A stretch of 64,000 nucleotides of DNA from contig NZ_JAFIBW010000001.1 in NCBI RefSeq assembly GCF_017833295.1, positions 5,173,501-5,237,500 of the forward strand. Reading direction: 5' to 3'. Shown in pieces: positions 8,195 through 16,993 of the stretch (position 1 is its first letter; each line of letters starts with the position of its first letter). Source of the stretch: Methylobacterium sp. PvR107. GTDB lineage: Bacteria; Pseudomonadota; Alphaproteobacteria; Rhizobiales; Beijerinckiaceae. The notes beneath the pieces were generated by a model. It did not search any database, had not been told where the DNA came from, and saw only the letters and a program-made list of their open reading frames with translations. The position numbers and the translations under genes were made by a program.

Positions 8195-9157
8195 ATGGAT
8201 CTCCGCCAGCTTCGCTACTTCGCGCAGATCGCCGAGAGCGGGAACGTTTCGCGCGCCGCCGAGGTGCTGCGAATCGCCCAGCCTTCGCTCAGCCAGCAGC
8301 TGCGCAACCTCGAAGACGAGCTGGGCGTCGAATTGCTGTTCCGCCACGCGCGCGGGGTGACACCGACCGAGCTCGGACTGAAATTCTACGACCATGCGCG
8401 ACGCATCCTGCAGGAGGTCGAGCGTGCGAAGGAGGTCGTGCGCTCTCAGGCGACAAGCCCGAGCGGGCGCATCTCGGTCGGGTTGCCAACCTCGGCCTGC
8501 CGGGGCCTGTCGCTGCCGCTGTACCGGGCGATCTCCGAGGCACTGCCTAACATCAGCCTGCACATCGTAGAAGCGATGAGCGGCACGCTCGACGAGTGGA
8601 TCCAGTCAGGGCGCCTCGACGTCGCCCTGCTCTACGACCACAAGGCGTTCGAGCACGTGGCCTGGACCGAGATGATGGTCGAAGAGCTCATGTTCATCGT
8701 GCCAGCGGCTCATCCGCTCGCCTCCCGCCGCGAGATTTCGTTCCGGCAGGTCTTCAACCAAGCGCTCCCGGTTGTACTCCCGGGCCGACCGAACGTGTTG
8801 CGCACCGTCATCGAACAGCTCGCGGCTCGCCATGATGTTACGCCGACGGCAACGGACTGCGAGAGCCTGCCCGCGATCGCGGAGCTCGTGCGCGCTCAGG
8901 CCTTCGCGACCGTCATGCCGCATTTCGCATTGGCTACGGAAATCGAGAGCGGCGAGATGGTCGCGATACCGATCGCCGATCCGACGCCATCCTGGAGGCT
9001 CTCGGTGGTGGTGTCCCAACGAACCCTGAACGCACGCGGCAGCGAGGCCGTTGCCGAAGTCCTAGCGGGCGTCATCGGCGATCTCGTCGAGCGGTCCGTC
9101 TGGCGCGCTCGCCTCAAGCCGTCGGAGCGTCTGGCCCCTTTGCGCGCTCGCGCTTGA
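8195..9157 (+). CDS. LysR-family transcriptional regulator
   Basis: This 320-residue regulator starts MDLRQLRYFAQIAESGNVSR, the standard LysR opening. The helix-turn-helix covers residues 1-60, including AAEVLRIAQPSLSQQLRNLE and the wing ELGVELLFRHARGVTPTELG. The ligand-binding domain follows from about residue 90. The ATG at 8195 is preferred to an in-frame ATG at 8099 because it matches the family N-terminus and has AGGA just upstream. It is divergent from the binding-protein gene of the liv-like operon, so it is the likely regulator of that operon in response to the imported compound or a product. Confidence 0.93.
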   Translation: MDLRQLRYFAQIAESGNVSRAAEVLRIAQPSLSQQLRNLEDELGVELLFRHARGVTPTELGLKFYDHARRILQEVERAKEVVRSQATSPSGRISVGLPTSACRGLSLPLYRAISEALPNISLHIVEAMSGTLDEWIQSGRLDVALLYDHKAFEHVAWTEMMVEELMFIVPAAHPLASRREISFRQVFNQALPVVLPGRPNVLRTVIEQLAARHDVTPTATDCESLPAIAELVRAQAFATVMPHFALATEIESGEMVAIPIADPTPSWRLSVVVSQRTLNARGSEAVAEVLAGVIGDLVERSVWRARLKPSERLAPLRARA

Positions 9158-9389
9158 GTGACGCTGCTTGTTTCAGCCAACCGTTGCGCACCGTAAGACA
9201 GACCTGGCGCTTAGCGATCCTGAGCTTGGCTTGGCATTTTACGGTCATCCGAAGCTCCGCTGCGCCACGTTGAGCGGTCCTTCGTATTCGTTCCAGCCCT
9301 TGATCGTTCAGAGTCTCCTGGAAGCCTTCACCTAAGCCGCCGGACGTCCGCTTATCGATAACCCGAGTCTCGAAGCGGACAGCCCGCGA

Positions 9390-9460
9390 TCGGCCGATCT
9401 GCGTCACGCTGAAGTGCCCTTGCGCGCAAAACCGGCCGTTCGGCTTCGCGCCCATTCCGG
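9390..9460. repeat. Degenerate dispersed repeat, copy B, in a 606-bp gene-free stretch
   Basis: Partner of 629-699, same orientation, ungapped. The interval 9158-9763 between the LysR gene and the DMT exporter contains only short conflicting frames and no gene I can support. The repeat and the fragmented frames around it suggest a decayed insertion. Confidence 0.55.
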
Positions 9461-9763
9461 TCGTGCAAGTGACCGCAGTGCCATCCCAGGAACGGACACA
9501 CTGCGTCGAGCCAGCCCGGGTCGTCGGCCCGCTGCCGGGCGCCCGGCATCACATCCCCTAAGCCAAGCCGCACAGGACCAAGGACCTTACCCCGCCGTCC
9601 GTTCCTGGTGGCTCGCCAGTCCAAAATTGGTCATGCGACTTACCGCCAGATCCGGTCGACCGCTTCGGACGCACTGCAGCCAGATACGATCTCGCCGCGC
9701 GAGCTGTGACGGCGGCGCAAACGAATCGGGAAGCGATTGCGTGCGCCTTCCATCATGAACTGC

Positions 9764-10669
9764 TCAAGAGGCGGCTTGATCGACCTGCATAGGTGACCGC
9801 TCGGCGAGCGCCAACGCGGTCGCCGCGAGCATGATCCCCATCCCCGATGCCTCCGCCCATCCGAAAGGCTCGTGTGCGTAGAGGACGCCGATCGCGACCG
9901 CGATCACCGGGCTGACGAAGGCGTACAGGCCGGCGTGGAACGCGCCCCAGTCCCGCACCAGCCAGAGGAAGATCGAGAAGGCGATCAGCGAGCCGCCGAT
10001 CACCATTACGCCGAGGCAGACGAGCACCCGCCCATCCCAGAAGGCGGCGAAGCGACCCGGATCGTAGCCCTCGAGGAGCAAAGAGACCGGCACGAGGCCG
10101 ATTGCGCCGATGAGCGTCTCCCAGAAGGCGAGAACCAGGGGGGGCATCGTCTGCGTCAAGGGCCGGCTGATCACGGAGCCCCAGGCGTAGCAGGCCGTGC
10201 CGACCGCTACCGACAAGAGGGCAAGCACCGCCGTGGCACCGTCTTGCGCGGCCCCGGCGCGGCCTGAGAACAGGAGCACGAGCCCGACGACACCGAGTCC
10301 GATCGCGCCGACCCGACGCGCGCTGAGGCGCTCCTGGCCGTAGAGGAAACCGATGAACGCCAGGAAGATCGGCATCAGCGACAGATTGACGATCGCCGAC
10401 AACCCGCTCGGAGCATGTGCGACACCCCAGAACACGAAGCTGTAGCATCCGGTCGTGATGAGGAGCGAGGCGGCGACGATCCGGCCGAACGCCGGGATGC
10501 GCAGTGGCAGGCGCCGTACGCGTACGATGACGAGGAACAGGACGCCGGAGAGGAGGAAGCGCGCCGTCGCGAGGAGGATCGGCGGCACGGTCTGCACAGC
10601 GATCTTCGTCGGCAACCACGTCACCCCCCAGATCAGCGCCATAACGCCGAAAGCTACAAGGCGGCTCAC
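9764..10669 (-). CDS. DMT-superfamily (EamA) transporter
   Basis: This 301-residue membrane protein has about ten transmembrane segments in two EamA repeats. The first begins LVAFGVMALIWGVTWLPTKIA; the second begins near VLALLSVAVGTACYAWGSVIS. The EamA-typical pattern LSLMPIFLAFIGFLYGQE closes the first repeat and FVSPVIAVAIGVLYAHEPFG the second. Members export metabolites such as amino acids or take up nucleotide sugars; specificity cannot be assigned here. The gene stands alone. Upstream, between it and the peptide-binding-protein gene, is a scar holding the first codons of a permease gene. Confidence 0.88.
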   Translation of the reverse strand: MSRLVAFGVMALIWGVTWLPTKIAVQTVPPILLATARFLLSGVLFLVIVRVRRLPLRIPAFGRIVAASLLITTGCYSFVFWGVAHAPSGLSAIVNLSLMPIFLAFIGFLYGQERLSARRVGAIGLGVVGLVLLFSGRAGAAQDGATAVLALLSVAVGTACYAWGSVISRPLTQTMPPLVLAFWETLIGAIGLVPVSLLLEGYDPGRFAAFWDGRVLVCLGVMVIGGSLIAFSIFLWLVRDWGAFHAGLYAFVSPVIAVAIGVLYAHEPFGWAEASGMGIMLAATALALAERSPMQVDQAAS

Positions 10670-10764
10670 GCCGGATCGCTTCCGACACTCATGCGCAACT
10701 CATCGCCGGCGACTCATGACAGATGGCGGTGCAATCCCGATGCCGTGGAGCGAGGACGGGCCGC

Positions 10765-10809
10765 GCTCGGGATCGCGATCAGGAGGCGTCGCAGGATGTA
10801 GGCGCCCAT
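10765..10809 (-). pseudogene. 5' stub of a DppB-like ABC permease gene
   Basis: Fifteen bases after the binding-protein stop codon, an ATG opens the frame MGAYILRRLLIAIPS. This is the characteristic start of DppB/OppB permeases (AYILRRLL-hydrophobic-P). After the Ser the frame changes to low-complexity Ala/Arg/Pro sequence and soon stops. The permease body and the rest of a dpp-type operon are missing, so a deletion or rearrangement seems to have removed them. Confidence 0.6.
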
Positions 10810-10824
10810 GGCCCGCGCTCCCGC

Positions 10825-12615
10825 TCAGGCCTCCCGGTACCAGTCGGGCAGGAACGACAGGTCGTTGTCCCAGCCGCTCTGCGGGGCGACGAGCTTGGCG
10901 CCAGCGGCCGAGACCTTCGCCCGGTGGATCAGCGGCAGCACGTTCTCGGAGACCGCGAGGTCGTTGCAGGTGATCAGCAGAGCCGCCCGCTTGACCGGGT
11001 CGAGCTCGCTCTGGGCGGCGTTGTAGGCTTTGTCGTAGGCGTCGTTGCGCCAGCGCACGACGTTGCGGCCCTGCCACTTGTTGGCCTGCGCCGCGACTTC
11101 CCACGAGACATACTGGAGCAGCCAGATCGCCGGATCGGCTTGGGTCATGTTGTTGGTATACATCTCCATGTCGGCGTAGAAATGTGGGTAGGTGTCGGGG
11201 TTGGCCGGATCGGAGGAGAAGAACACCGAGCCGGTCACCGATTTCAGCTCGATCTCGATGCCGGCCTTCGCGGCCGCCTGCTTGATGATCGCCTGGGTCT
11301 TCTGGCGCGGGGCGTTGATCGAGGTCTGGAACAGCAGCTTGAGCTTCCTGCCGTCCTTGGCGCGGATGCCGTCGGAGCCCTTCTTCCAGCCGGCCTCGTC
11401 GAGGAGCGCGTTGGCCTTGGCCGGGTCGAAGGCGAAGCGCGTGTTCTGCGAGACGAAGCGCTCCGGGCCGTTGACCGTGTTGGCGGTGGGCTTGCCGGTG
11501 CGGCCGTAGATGTAGGTCTGGATCGACTTGCGGTCGACCAGGAGGTTCATCGCCTGGCACACCTTCGGGTCGGAGAAGGCGGGGTGCTTGGTGGTGATCG
11601 AGGCGCGCTCGCCGTCGACCTCGACGTTCGGGTCGGTGGCGTTGAGCAGCAGGAACTCAAGGTTCCCGCCGTAGACCACGTCGACCCGGCCCTTGCCGTC
11701 CGTCTCCAGGCGCTTCAGCACCTCGTCCTCGACTTGGAGGTTCCAGGCGTAGTCGTACTCGCCGGTCTGGAGCACGGCCCGGGCGGCCGAGACCGCGTCG
11801 CCGCCGCCTTTCATCTCGACCGTGTCGAAATACGGCCGGTTCGGCAGGTGGTACTCGGGATTGCGCTCGCCGCGGACGATGTCGCCGGGCCGGAACTCCA
11901 CGAACCGGTACGGGCCGGTGCCCACGGGGGCGAGGTTCTGCGGCGCGTCCCGGGACTTGGCGCCGCTGTAGGGTCCGAACAGGTGCTTCGGCAGCACCAT
12001 CCCGACGACGCCCACGAAGGCGTCGCACCAGTAGGGCGTCGGCTTGTCGAACAGCACCCGGACGCTGAGGTCGTCGATCTTCTCGACCTTGCAATCCTTG
12101 TAGGAGCCGATCGTCACCGCCGCGGAGGCGGGGTCGCGGGCGTACGCCCAGGTGAACACGAGGTCGTCGGCGGTGAGCGGCTTGCCGTCGTGCCACGTCA
12201 CGCCGGGCTTGAGCGTCCAGACCACCGAGCGGCCGTCGGCGGCGAGCGCCCCGTTCTCCTTCGACGGGATCGTGGCGGCCAGCACCGGCACGAGGTTGCC
12301 GTCCGGATCCCAGGCGGCGAGCGGCTCGTAGAAGATCCGCGAGGCTTCCTGATCCTTGGTGCCGATGGCGAAATGGGGGTTGATCAGCGTCGGCGCCTGC
12401 CACCAGAGGAGTCGCAGGAGGCCGCCACCGCCGGCCTTGGCCGGCGTGTAGCCGGCCCGGGTATCGGCCGCCATCGCAACCCCGTTCCCGGCCAGCATCA
12501 GACCGGCCATGGGCGCGGTGAGGCCGACAGCCACCATCCGCTGCACGAAGGCGCGCCGCGACAGGCGGCCGTCCTTCACCCGCCCGATGAGTCCGCGCAG
12601 ATCCCGCTCGTCCAT
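10825..12615 (-). CDS. Peptide-type ABC transporter binding protein (family 5), transporter partner lost
   Basis: This 596-residue protein is an SBP_bac_5 family extracytoplasmic binding protein. A twin-arginine-like signal (LSRRAFVQRMVAVGLTAP, about 19-36) precedes AMA-ADT cleavage near residue 49. Family motifs include LRLLWWQAPTLINPHF, the heavy-substrate loop VTWHDGKPLTADDLVFTW and GTGPYRFVEF. It lies 40 bp downstream of a LivJ-like binding-protein gene. The permease gene that should follow is reduced to 15 codons and no ATPase is nearby. The protein is therefore an orphan unless a distant transporter serves it. Confidence 0.9.
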   Translation of the reverse strand: MDERDLRGLIGRVKDGRLSRRAFVQRMVAVGLTAPMAGLMLAGNGVAMAADTRAGYTPAKAGGGGLLRLLWWQAPTLINPHFAIGTKDQEASRIFYEPLAAWDPDGNLVPVLAATIPSKENGALAADGRSVVWTLKPGVTWHDGKPLTADDLVFTWAYARDPASAAVTIGSYKDCKVEKIDDLSVRVLFDKPTPYWCDAFVGVVGMVLPKHLFGPYSGAKSRDAPQNLAPVGTGPYRFVEFRPGDIVRGERNPEYHLPNRPYFDTVEMKGGGDAVSAARAVLQTGEYDYAWNLQVEDEVLKRLETDGKGRVDVVYGGNLEFLLLNATDPNVEVDGERASITTKHPAFSDPKVCQAMNLLVDRKSIQTYIYGRTGKPTANTVNGPERFVSQNTRFAFDPAKANALLDEAGWKKGSDGIRAKDGRKLKLLFQTSINAPRQKTQAIIKQAAAKAGIEIELKSVTGSVFFSSDPANPDTYPHFYADMEMYTNNMTQADPAIWLLQYVSWEVAAQANKWQGRNVVRWRNDAYDKAYNAAQSELDPVKRAALLITCNDLAVSENVLPLIHRAKVSAAGAKLVAPQSGWDNDLSFLPDWYREA

Positions 12616-12655
12616 GCGTGCATCCTCCGCGCTCGCAGCACAGTGCCCAGTGTGA

Positions 12656-13774
12656 TCATTGCGTCAATTCGTGCCCCGTGTAGTCGATCCGGCCGTCGGT
12701 ACCTTTGGTCCACGCGTACATGACGTAGTCGGGCCGGGTGATGTCGCCCTTCTTGTCGTAGGCGATCTCGCCGATCACCGTCTGCGTCGGCTTGCCTTGG
12801 TGCAGCCAGTCGGCGAGCTTCTTGCCGTCGCTGGAGCCGGTCTCAGCCATCGCCTTCGCGAGCACCTGCACGGCCGCGTAGGAGTAGAGCGTGTAGGCCT
12901 CGGGATCGATGCCCTTGGCCTTGAACGCGGCGACCGCCGCCTTGGCGTTCGGGTTCTTGCGGGCATCCGGCGAGAAGGTCATCAGCGTGCCCGCCGCGCC
13001 CGGCCCGGCGATCTGGACGAACTCTTTGTCAGTGATGCCGTCACCGCTCATCATCGGCGCCGTAAGGCCCTGGTCGCGCATCTGCCGGATGATCAGACCG
13101 GCCTCGGTGTGCAGGCCGCCAAAGTAGACGGCGCCTATGTCGGCCGATTTCAGCTTGGAGACGAGCGCCGAGTAGTCCTTCTCGCCTGCGTTGATGCCCT
13201 CGAACATCACGTCCTTGCCGCCCTTGGCCTTGAGCGCCTTCAGGGTCTCGTCGGCGAGGCCCTTGCCATAGGGGGTCTTGTCGTGGACGAAGGCGATCTT
13301 CTTGCCCTTGAAGTGATCGGCCAGGTAGGTGCCGGCCACCGCGCCCTGCTGGTCGTCGCGGCCGCAGGTGCGGAACGTGTTCCACAGGCCGCGCTCGGTG
13401 AACTTCACGTTCGTCGAGGCCGGGGTGACCTGGATGATGCCGGCGTCGAGATAGACGTCGGAGGCCGGGATCGACACGCCTGAGTTGAAGTGGCCGACCA
13501 CCATCTTCACGCCGTCGCTGGCGAACTTGTTGGCGACCGAGACGCCCTGCTTGGGATCGCCGGCATCGTCACCGATGACGGCGACGAGCTTCTGGCCATT
13601 GATCCCGCCGGCCTTGTTAATGTCATCGACCGCCTGACTGGCGCCGTTCTTGATCTGGGCGCCGAACGCCGCGTTGGGTCCGGTAATCGCACCGACGATG
13701 CCGATCTTGACCTGAGCCTGCGCTGAGCCGGCCATCAGGAGGCCGAGGATACCGGCCAGTATAGAAGCGCGCAT
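12656..13774 (-). CDS. Branched-chain amino acid ABC transporter binding protein, LivJ/LivK-like
   Basis: This 372-residue periplasmic protein has a clean Sec signal (MRASILAGILGLLMAGSAQA) and a Leu/Ile/Val-binding fold. The motifs VKIGIVGAITGPNAAFG, AVDDINKAGGINGQKL and HFNSGVSIPASDVY are close to canonical LivJ. FGGLHTEAGLIIRQMRDQG and the C-terminal YDKKGDITRPDYVMYAW also fit. It probably binds branched-chain amino acids, more credibly than the divergent copy at 6697-7890. No permease or ATPase follows; the next gene is a peptide-type binding protein. It may feed a liv transporter encoded elsewhere. Confidence 0.92.
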   Translation of the reverse strand: MRASILAGILGLLMAGSAQAQVKIGIVGAITGPNAAFGAQIKNGASQAVDDINKAGGINGQKLVAVIGDDAGDPKQGVSVANKFASDGVKMVVGHFNSGVSIPASDVYLDAGIIQVTPASTNVKFTERGLWNTFRTCGRDDQQGAVAGTYLADHFKGKKIAFVHDKTPYGKGLADETLKALKAKGGKDVMFEGINAGEKDYSALVSKLKSADIGAVYFGGLHTEAGLIIRQMRDQGLTAPMMSGDGITDKEFVQIAGPGAAGTLMTFSPDARKNPNAKAAVAAFKAKGIDPEAYTLYSYAAVQVLAKAMAETGSSDGKKLADWLHQGKPTQTVIGEIAYDKKGDITRPDYVMYAWTKGTDGRIDYTGHELTQ

Positions 13775-14093
13775 CTCGATCCCCCCACGTATCGCCCTCG
13801 GGCGTCACCCGTGCCTGCCTGCAAGATCGCGGCCGAAAGGGACAAAGCTTCGATATCCGGAAGCCAGGGCCATCTCCCTCCCGCGCACGACACCGTCGCC
13901 CGCTCATCCCGGGAGGATGCACCCTCGCAACCCTACGGCAGCCATTGCACACGCGCTCCTGTCCGGGCGGTCTTCGCGGGGCGGCACCGGCTGACACCAC
14001 CACGAGCAACCCGGCCGTTGACGGCATTGCTGGCCGGGGATGTGACGCGCCCGCGCAGCGTGGTTCGCGACGCGCGACGGCCAGGGTCCGGCA
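13775..14093. other. Intergenic region upstream of LivJ-like gene
   Basis: This 319-bp stretch lies between the LivJ-like start and the OxlT stop, both genes on the minus strand. It should hold the promoter for the two binding-protein genes and the end of the oxlT transcript. I see no convincing terminator, promoter or small gene. Confidence 0.4.
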
Positions 14094-15365
14094 TCAGGCC
14101 GTCGCGGCCCCCGGGATGATTGGTGGCGTTCGACGTGCGCCCACCCAGTCCCGCCGCATGGGCCTTAAGATCATCAGGGCCAGGCCGGCAGTCAGCAAAT
14201 CGAAGCCGATCGCGATGCTGAACACCGGCACCCAGTTGCCGGCCGCATCGTGGATCAGGGCTGCGATCGGGCCGCCGAGCAGAGCGCCCACGCCCTGCGC
14301 CATGTACAGAAAGCCGTAATTCGTCGTGGCGTACTTGGTGCCGAAGGTGTCGGTCAGGAGCGAGGGGAACAAGGAGAAGATCTCCCCCCAAGCGAAAAAC
14401 ACCACCCCGGACAGCAGAGCGAAGGCGTAAGCGTTCTGTCGGTAGTAAAGCAGCAGGCAGATCGCCAGCGCTTCTCCCGCAAAAGCCAGTGTCATCGTCA
14501 GTTCGCGGCCAATATGGTCGGAGACCCAGCCGAAGAAGGGCCGCGTCAGACCATTGGTCACCCGGTCGAAGGTCAGCGCGAACGGCAGAGCCGCAAAGCC
14601 GAACACCAGCGCATCCGCGACCCCGAACTCGCGCGCGAAGGCGGCGAAGTTGGCGGTGACCATGAGGCCGCCGGTCGACATCATCGTCATCATGGCGAAC
14701 ATCAGCCAGAACAGGGGCGTGCGCAGCATCGCGCCGGGCGCTGTATCGGCCGCCGCAATCGTCACGCGGGCAGCTTCGGAGGTCGGGATCTCGTCGGCGC
14801 GAGGCGCCCGCAGGCCCAATGCGGCCAGAATGCCGATACCGCCGAGGATGAGACCGAAATCGAACAGGGTCGTCCGGAAGCCGGCGGTCTGCATCATGTC
14901 GGAGATCGGGAACGTGGTGATCATCGCGCCCATGCCGTAGCCCGCCGCGACGAGGCCGGCGGCGAAGCCGCGCCGATCCGGGAACCAGCGCACCATCAAC
15001 CCGACGATCCCGACGTAGACGATGCCAGTCCCCAAGCCACAGAACAGGCCGTAGGTGGCGTAGAGGCCGAGCAGCGACTGCGCGAAGGACGCAGCAACCC
15101 AACCCAGGCCGGACAGCGCTGCGCCCAGCGCAATCATCAGCTTGGGGCTGAAGCGGTCGATCAGGTAGCCCTGCACCGGTGAGAAGAAGGTCTGCAGGAC
15201 GATCACCAGCGTGAACGTGACCTGCACGGCGGCGAGCGAGGCGTTCGTCACCCCCTGAAACGGCTTGGCGAACAGCGTCCAGACGTATTGTGGGCTTGAG
15301 ATCGTCATCATGACGATCAGCCCGAGGCCGAGTTGCAACCAGCGGCGCCCACTAAGCGTGTCCAT
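14094..15365 (-). CDS. oxlT: Oxalate/formate antiporter, MFS
   Basis: This 423-residue major facilitator has about twelve transmembrane helices. It matches the OxlT group: the opening RRWLQLGLGLIVMMTISSPQYVWTLF, the segment GWVAASFAQSLLGLYATYGL and the cytoplasmic motif MVRWFPDRRGFAAGLVAAGY. The C-terminal half has TFGTKYATTNYGFLYMAQGVG, where the Lys corresponds in position to the substrate-binding Lys of OxlT. It would exchange oxalate for formate across the inner membrane. The ATG at 15365 has GGGAG upstream; longer frames lack support. No oxalyl-CoA decarboxylase or formyl-CoA transferase gene is adjacent. Oxalate is a known growth substrate of methylobacteria. Confidence 0.85.
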   Translation of the reverse strand: MDTLSGRRWLQLGLGLIVMMTISSPQYVWTLFAKPFQGVTNASLAAVQVTFTLVIVLQTFFSPVQGYLIDRFSPKLMIALGAALSGLGWVAASFAQSLLGLYATYGLFCGLGTGIVYVGIVGLMVRWFPDRRGFAAGLVAAGYGMGAMITTFPISDMMQTAGFRTTLFDFGLILGGIGILAALGLRAPRADEIPTSEAARVTIAAADTAPGAMLRTPLFWLMFAMMTMMSTGGLMVTANFAAFAREFGVADALVFGFAALPFALTFDRVTNGLTRPFFGWVSDHIGRELTMTLAFAGEALAICLLLYYRQNAYAFALLSGVVFFAWGEIFSLFPSLLTDTFGTKYATTNYGFLYMAQGVGALLGGPIAALIHDAAGNWVPVFSIAIGFDLLTAGLALMILRPMRRDWVGARRTPPIIPGAATA

Positions 15366-15503
15366 AATCCACTCCCTGTAGAGGAGGGCCCGCAAGATCC
15401 GTGCATCTCTCGGCCGCCGTGGCGTCACACGGTCCGAGCGCGACCGCATCGCCGTTGAGATGCGTGCGCACGCGCCCCATTGTGGACGCGTCGGAGAATT
15501 GTC

Positions 15504-16304
15504 ATGCGCCTCGCCGCGATCGCCGCCACTCTCTGCGCTCTCATCATTCCGGCTCGACAGGCGCCGGCTCAGCCGGCGAGCACGGAGGTCGACGTCGCCC
15601 TCGTCCTCGCGGTCGACGTGTCGCTGTCGATGGATCTTGAGGAACAGCGGGTGCAGCGCGACGGCTATGTCGCGGCCTTCCGCTCCACGGCTGTCCAGGC
15701 GGCCATACGTCAGGGTCTCATCGGTCGCATCGCCGTGACCTACGTCGAGTGGGCCGGAATCGGAAGCCAGTCCGTGGTCGTGCCTTGGACGGTGATCGGC
15801 ACGGCTGCCGAGGCCGACGGTTTCGCCGATCAGCTCACGCACGCGCTCCCGACCCGGGCCGTCTGGACCGCGATCGCGGCGGCTCTCGACTTCTCAATGG
15901 GGCTCCTGCGTGAGGCCCGGTTCGAGGCCACACGGCGCGTCATCGACGTCTCCGGCGACGGTCCGAACAATCAGGGTCGCGCGGTCACCCTGTCCCGGGA
16001 CGACGCGGTCGCTGCCGGCGTCATCATCAACGGCCTGCCGCTGATGCTCAAGGCGCCGACGGGCCCCTACGACATACCCGACCTCGACCTGTACTATCGC
16101 GATTGCGTCATCGGCGGACCCGGTGCCTTCTTGGTGCCGGTGCGCGACAAGGCGGAGTTCGCCACCGCGATCCGCACCAAGATCGTGCGGGAGGTCGCCG
16201 ATGCGGCGGGGCCTGCACCGCAGATCCTGCCGGTGCAGGCGTTCAGCCGCGCCCGCTGCGCGGCGACCGGACGTCGTAGCAGGTACGATCTCGATGATCC
16301 CTGA
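15504..16304 (+). CDS. DUF1194 secreted von Willebrand factor A-like protein
   Basis: This 266-residue protein starts with a signal peptide (MRLAAIAATLCALIIPARQ, cleavage near APAQ). The mature part is a DUF1194 domain, a VWA-like fold with a MIDAS-type motif DVSLSM just after the first strand (VALVLAVDVSLSMDLEEQ). VIDVSGDGPNNQGR and DLDLYYRDCVIGGPGAF are characteristic of the family. The ATG at 15504 has GGAG eight bases upstream; an in-frame ATG at 15480 would add a charged leader before the signal. It is divergent from oxlT. The molecular role of the family is unknown; metal-dependent protein binding in the periplasm is likely. Confidence 0.87.
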   Translation: MRLAAIAATLCALIIPARQAPAQPASTEVDVALVLAVDVSLSMDLEEQRVQRDGYVAAFRSTAVQAAIRQGLIGRIAVTYVEWAGIGSQSVVVPWTVIGTAAEADGFADQLTHALPTRAVWTAIAAALDFSMGLLREARFEATRRVIDVSGDGPNNQGRAVTLSRDDAVAAGVIINGLPLMLKAPTGPYDIPDLDLYYRDCVIGGPGAFLVPVRDKAEFATAIRTKIVREVADAAGPAPQILPVQAFSRARCAATGRRSRYDLDDP

Positions 16305-16571
16305 AAGAGCGCTCTACCCTGGCACCGCTGAGAAACCGTGCGCTCACCCCGGTCGAGGCTGAGCCCTCACGGGCCGTTGTGATCGGCGGGAGCAGGTACC
16401 GCTATCCTCAAGCTAGCGTGTGTGCACCGGCTCTGGTCAAAACTCCGCCGGCGACTTCAAGTCGGCCCGCCGGATAGGTCGTGGGCGCCATGGCGGAGCG
16501 CCGGGCGCGCCACCATCCGCAGCGTCATCCATCTGGTCGGCATCCTGCGTGACGAGGCGGTCAAGCGGAGG

Positions 16572-16826
16572 TCGACGCTCATCCGGTGCGGCTGCACCGT
16601 CGCCCTCGACACATTCGACTCCACGCCGATGGGGCTACTGCGCAACGTCCGACCGGATCGGCAACCTAACCTGCGCAGCCGCGAGGCAACCACGTTCGAC
16701 CCGCCGGTACCGGCCAGGCAGTTCCGCGACCCGTTCGGCACCGTCGCCACCCGCATCATAGGCGGCAGCACGCCCGTTCTCCACCATATGACGGTCCCCC
16801 GGTCATACCGTGAGCCGCGGTACTGA
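16572..16826 (+). pseudogene. Remnant of a transglutaminase-like protein, N-terminal part
   Basis: The frame from 16572 encodes STLIRCGCTVALDTFDSTPM, then LLRNVRPDRQPNLRS and FDPPVPARQFRDPFGTVATRI. This is close to the N-terminal beta-region of bacterial transglutaminase-like proteins (LIR.GY.I.FD...PTPM.LLL.V.PSR..DL......FDPPVP...Y.D.FGN..TR). After TRI the similarity disappears and the frame stops. The catalytic Cys-His-Asp core is absent. The rest of 16305-16993 holds no gene I can support. The assignment rests on pattern memory. Confidence 0.5.
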
Positions 16827-16993
16827 GCGGCCTGAAACACGCACCGCACCCACGCGGCTACGGCACGGGAGCTAGTGGCTGACCCTGGGCAATTTCCGCG
16901 CCGGTTTCGGACCCACTCCAGTATTCAAGACCGGCCGACGACGCGCTGAGTTGGTGTGGTTTGAACGCTCAGTCGGCCGCAGCGAGATCTGGG

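Noticed and set aside
9114..9624. Overlapping minus-strand frames after the LysR gene
   Set aside because: No ribosome sites, mutually overlapping, and they include the degenerate repeat.
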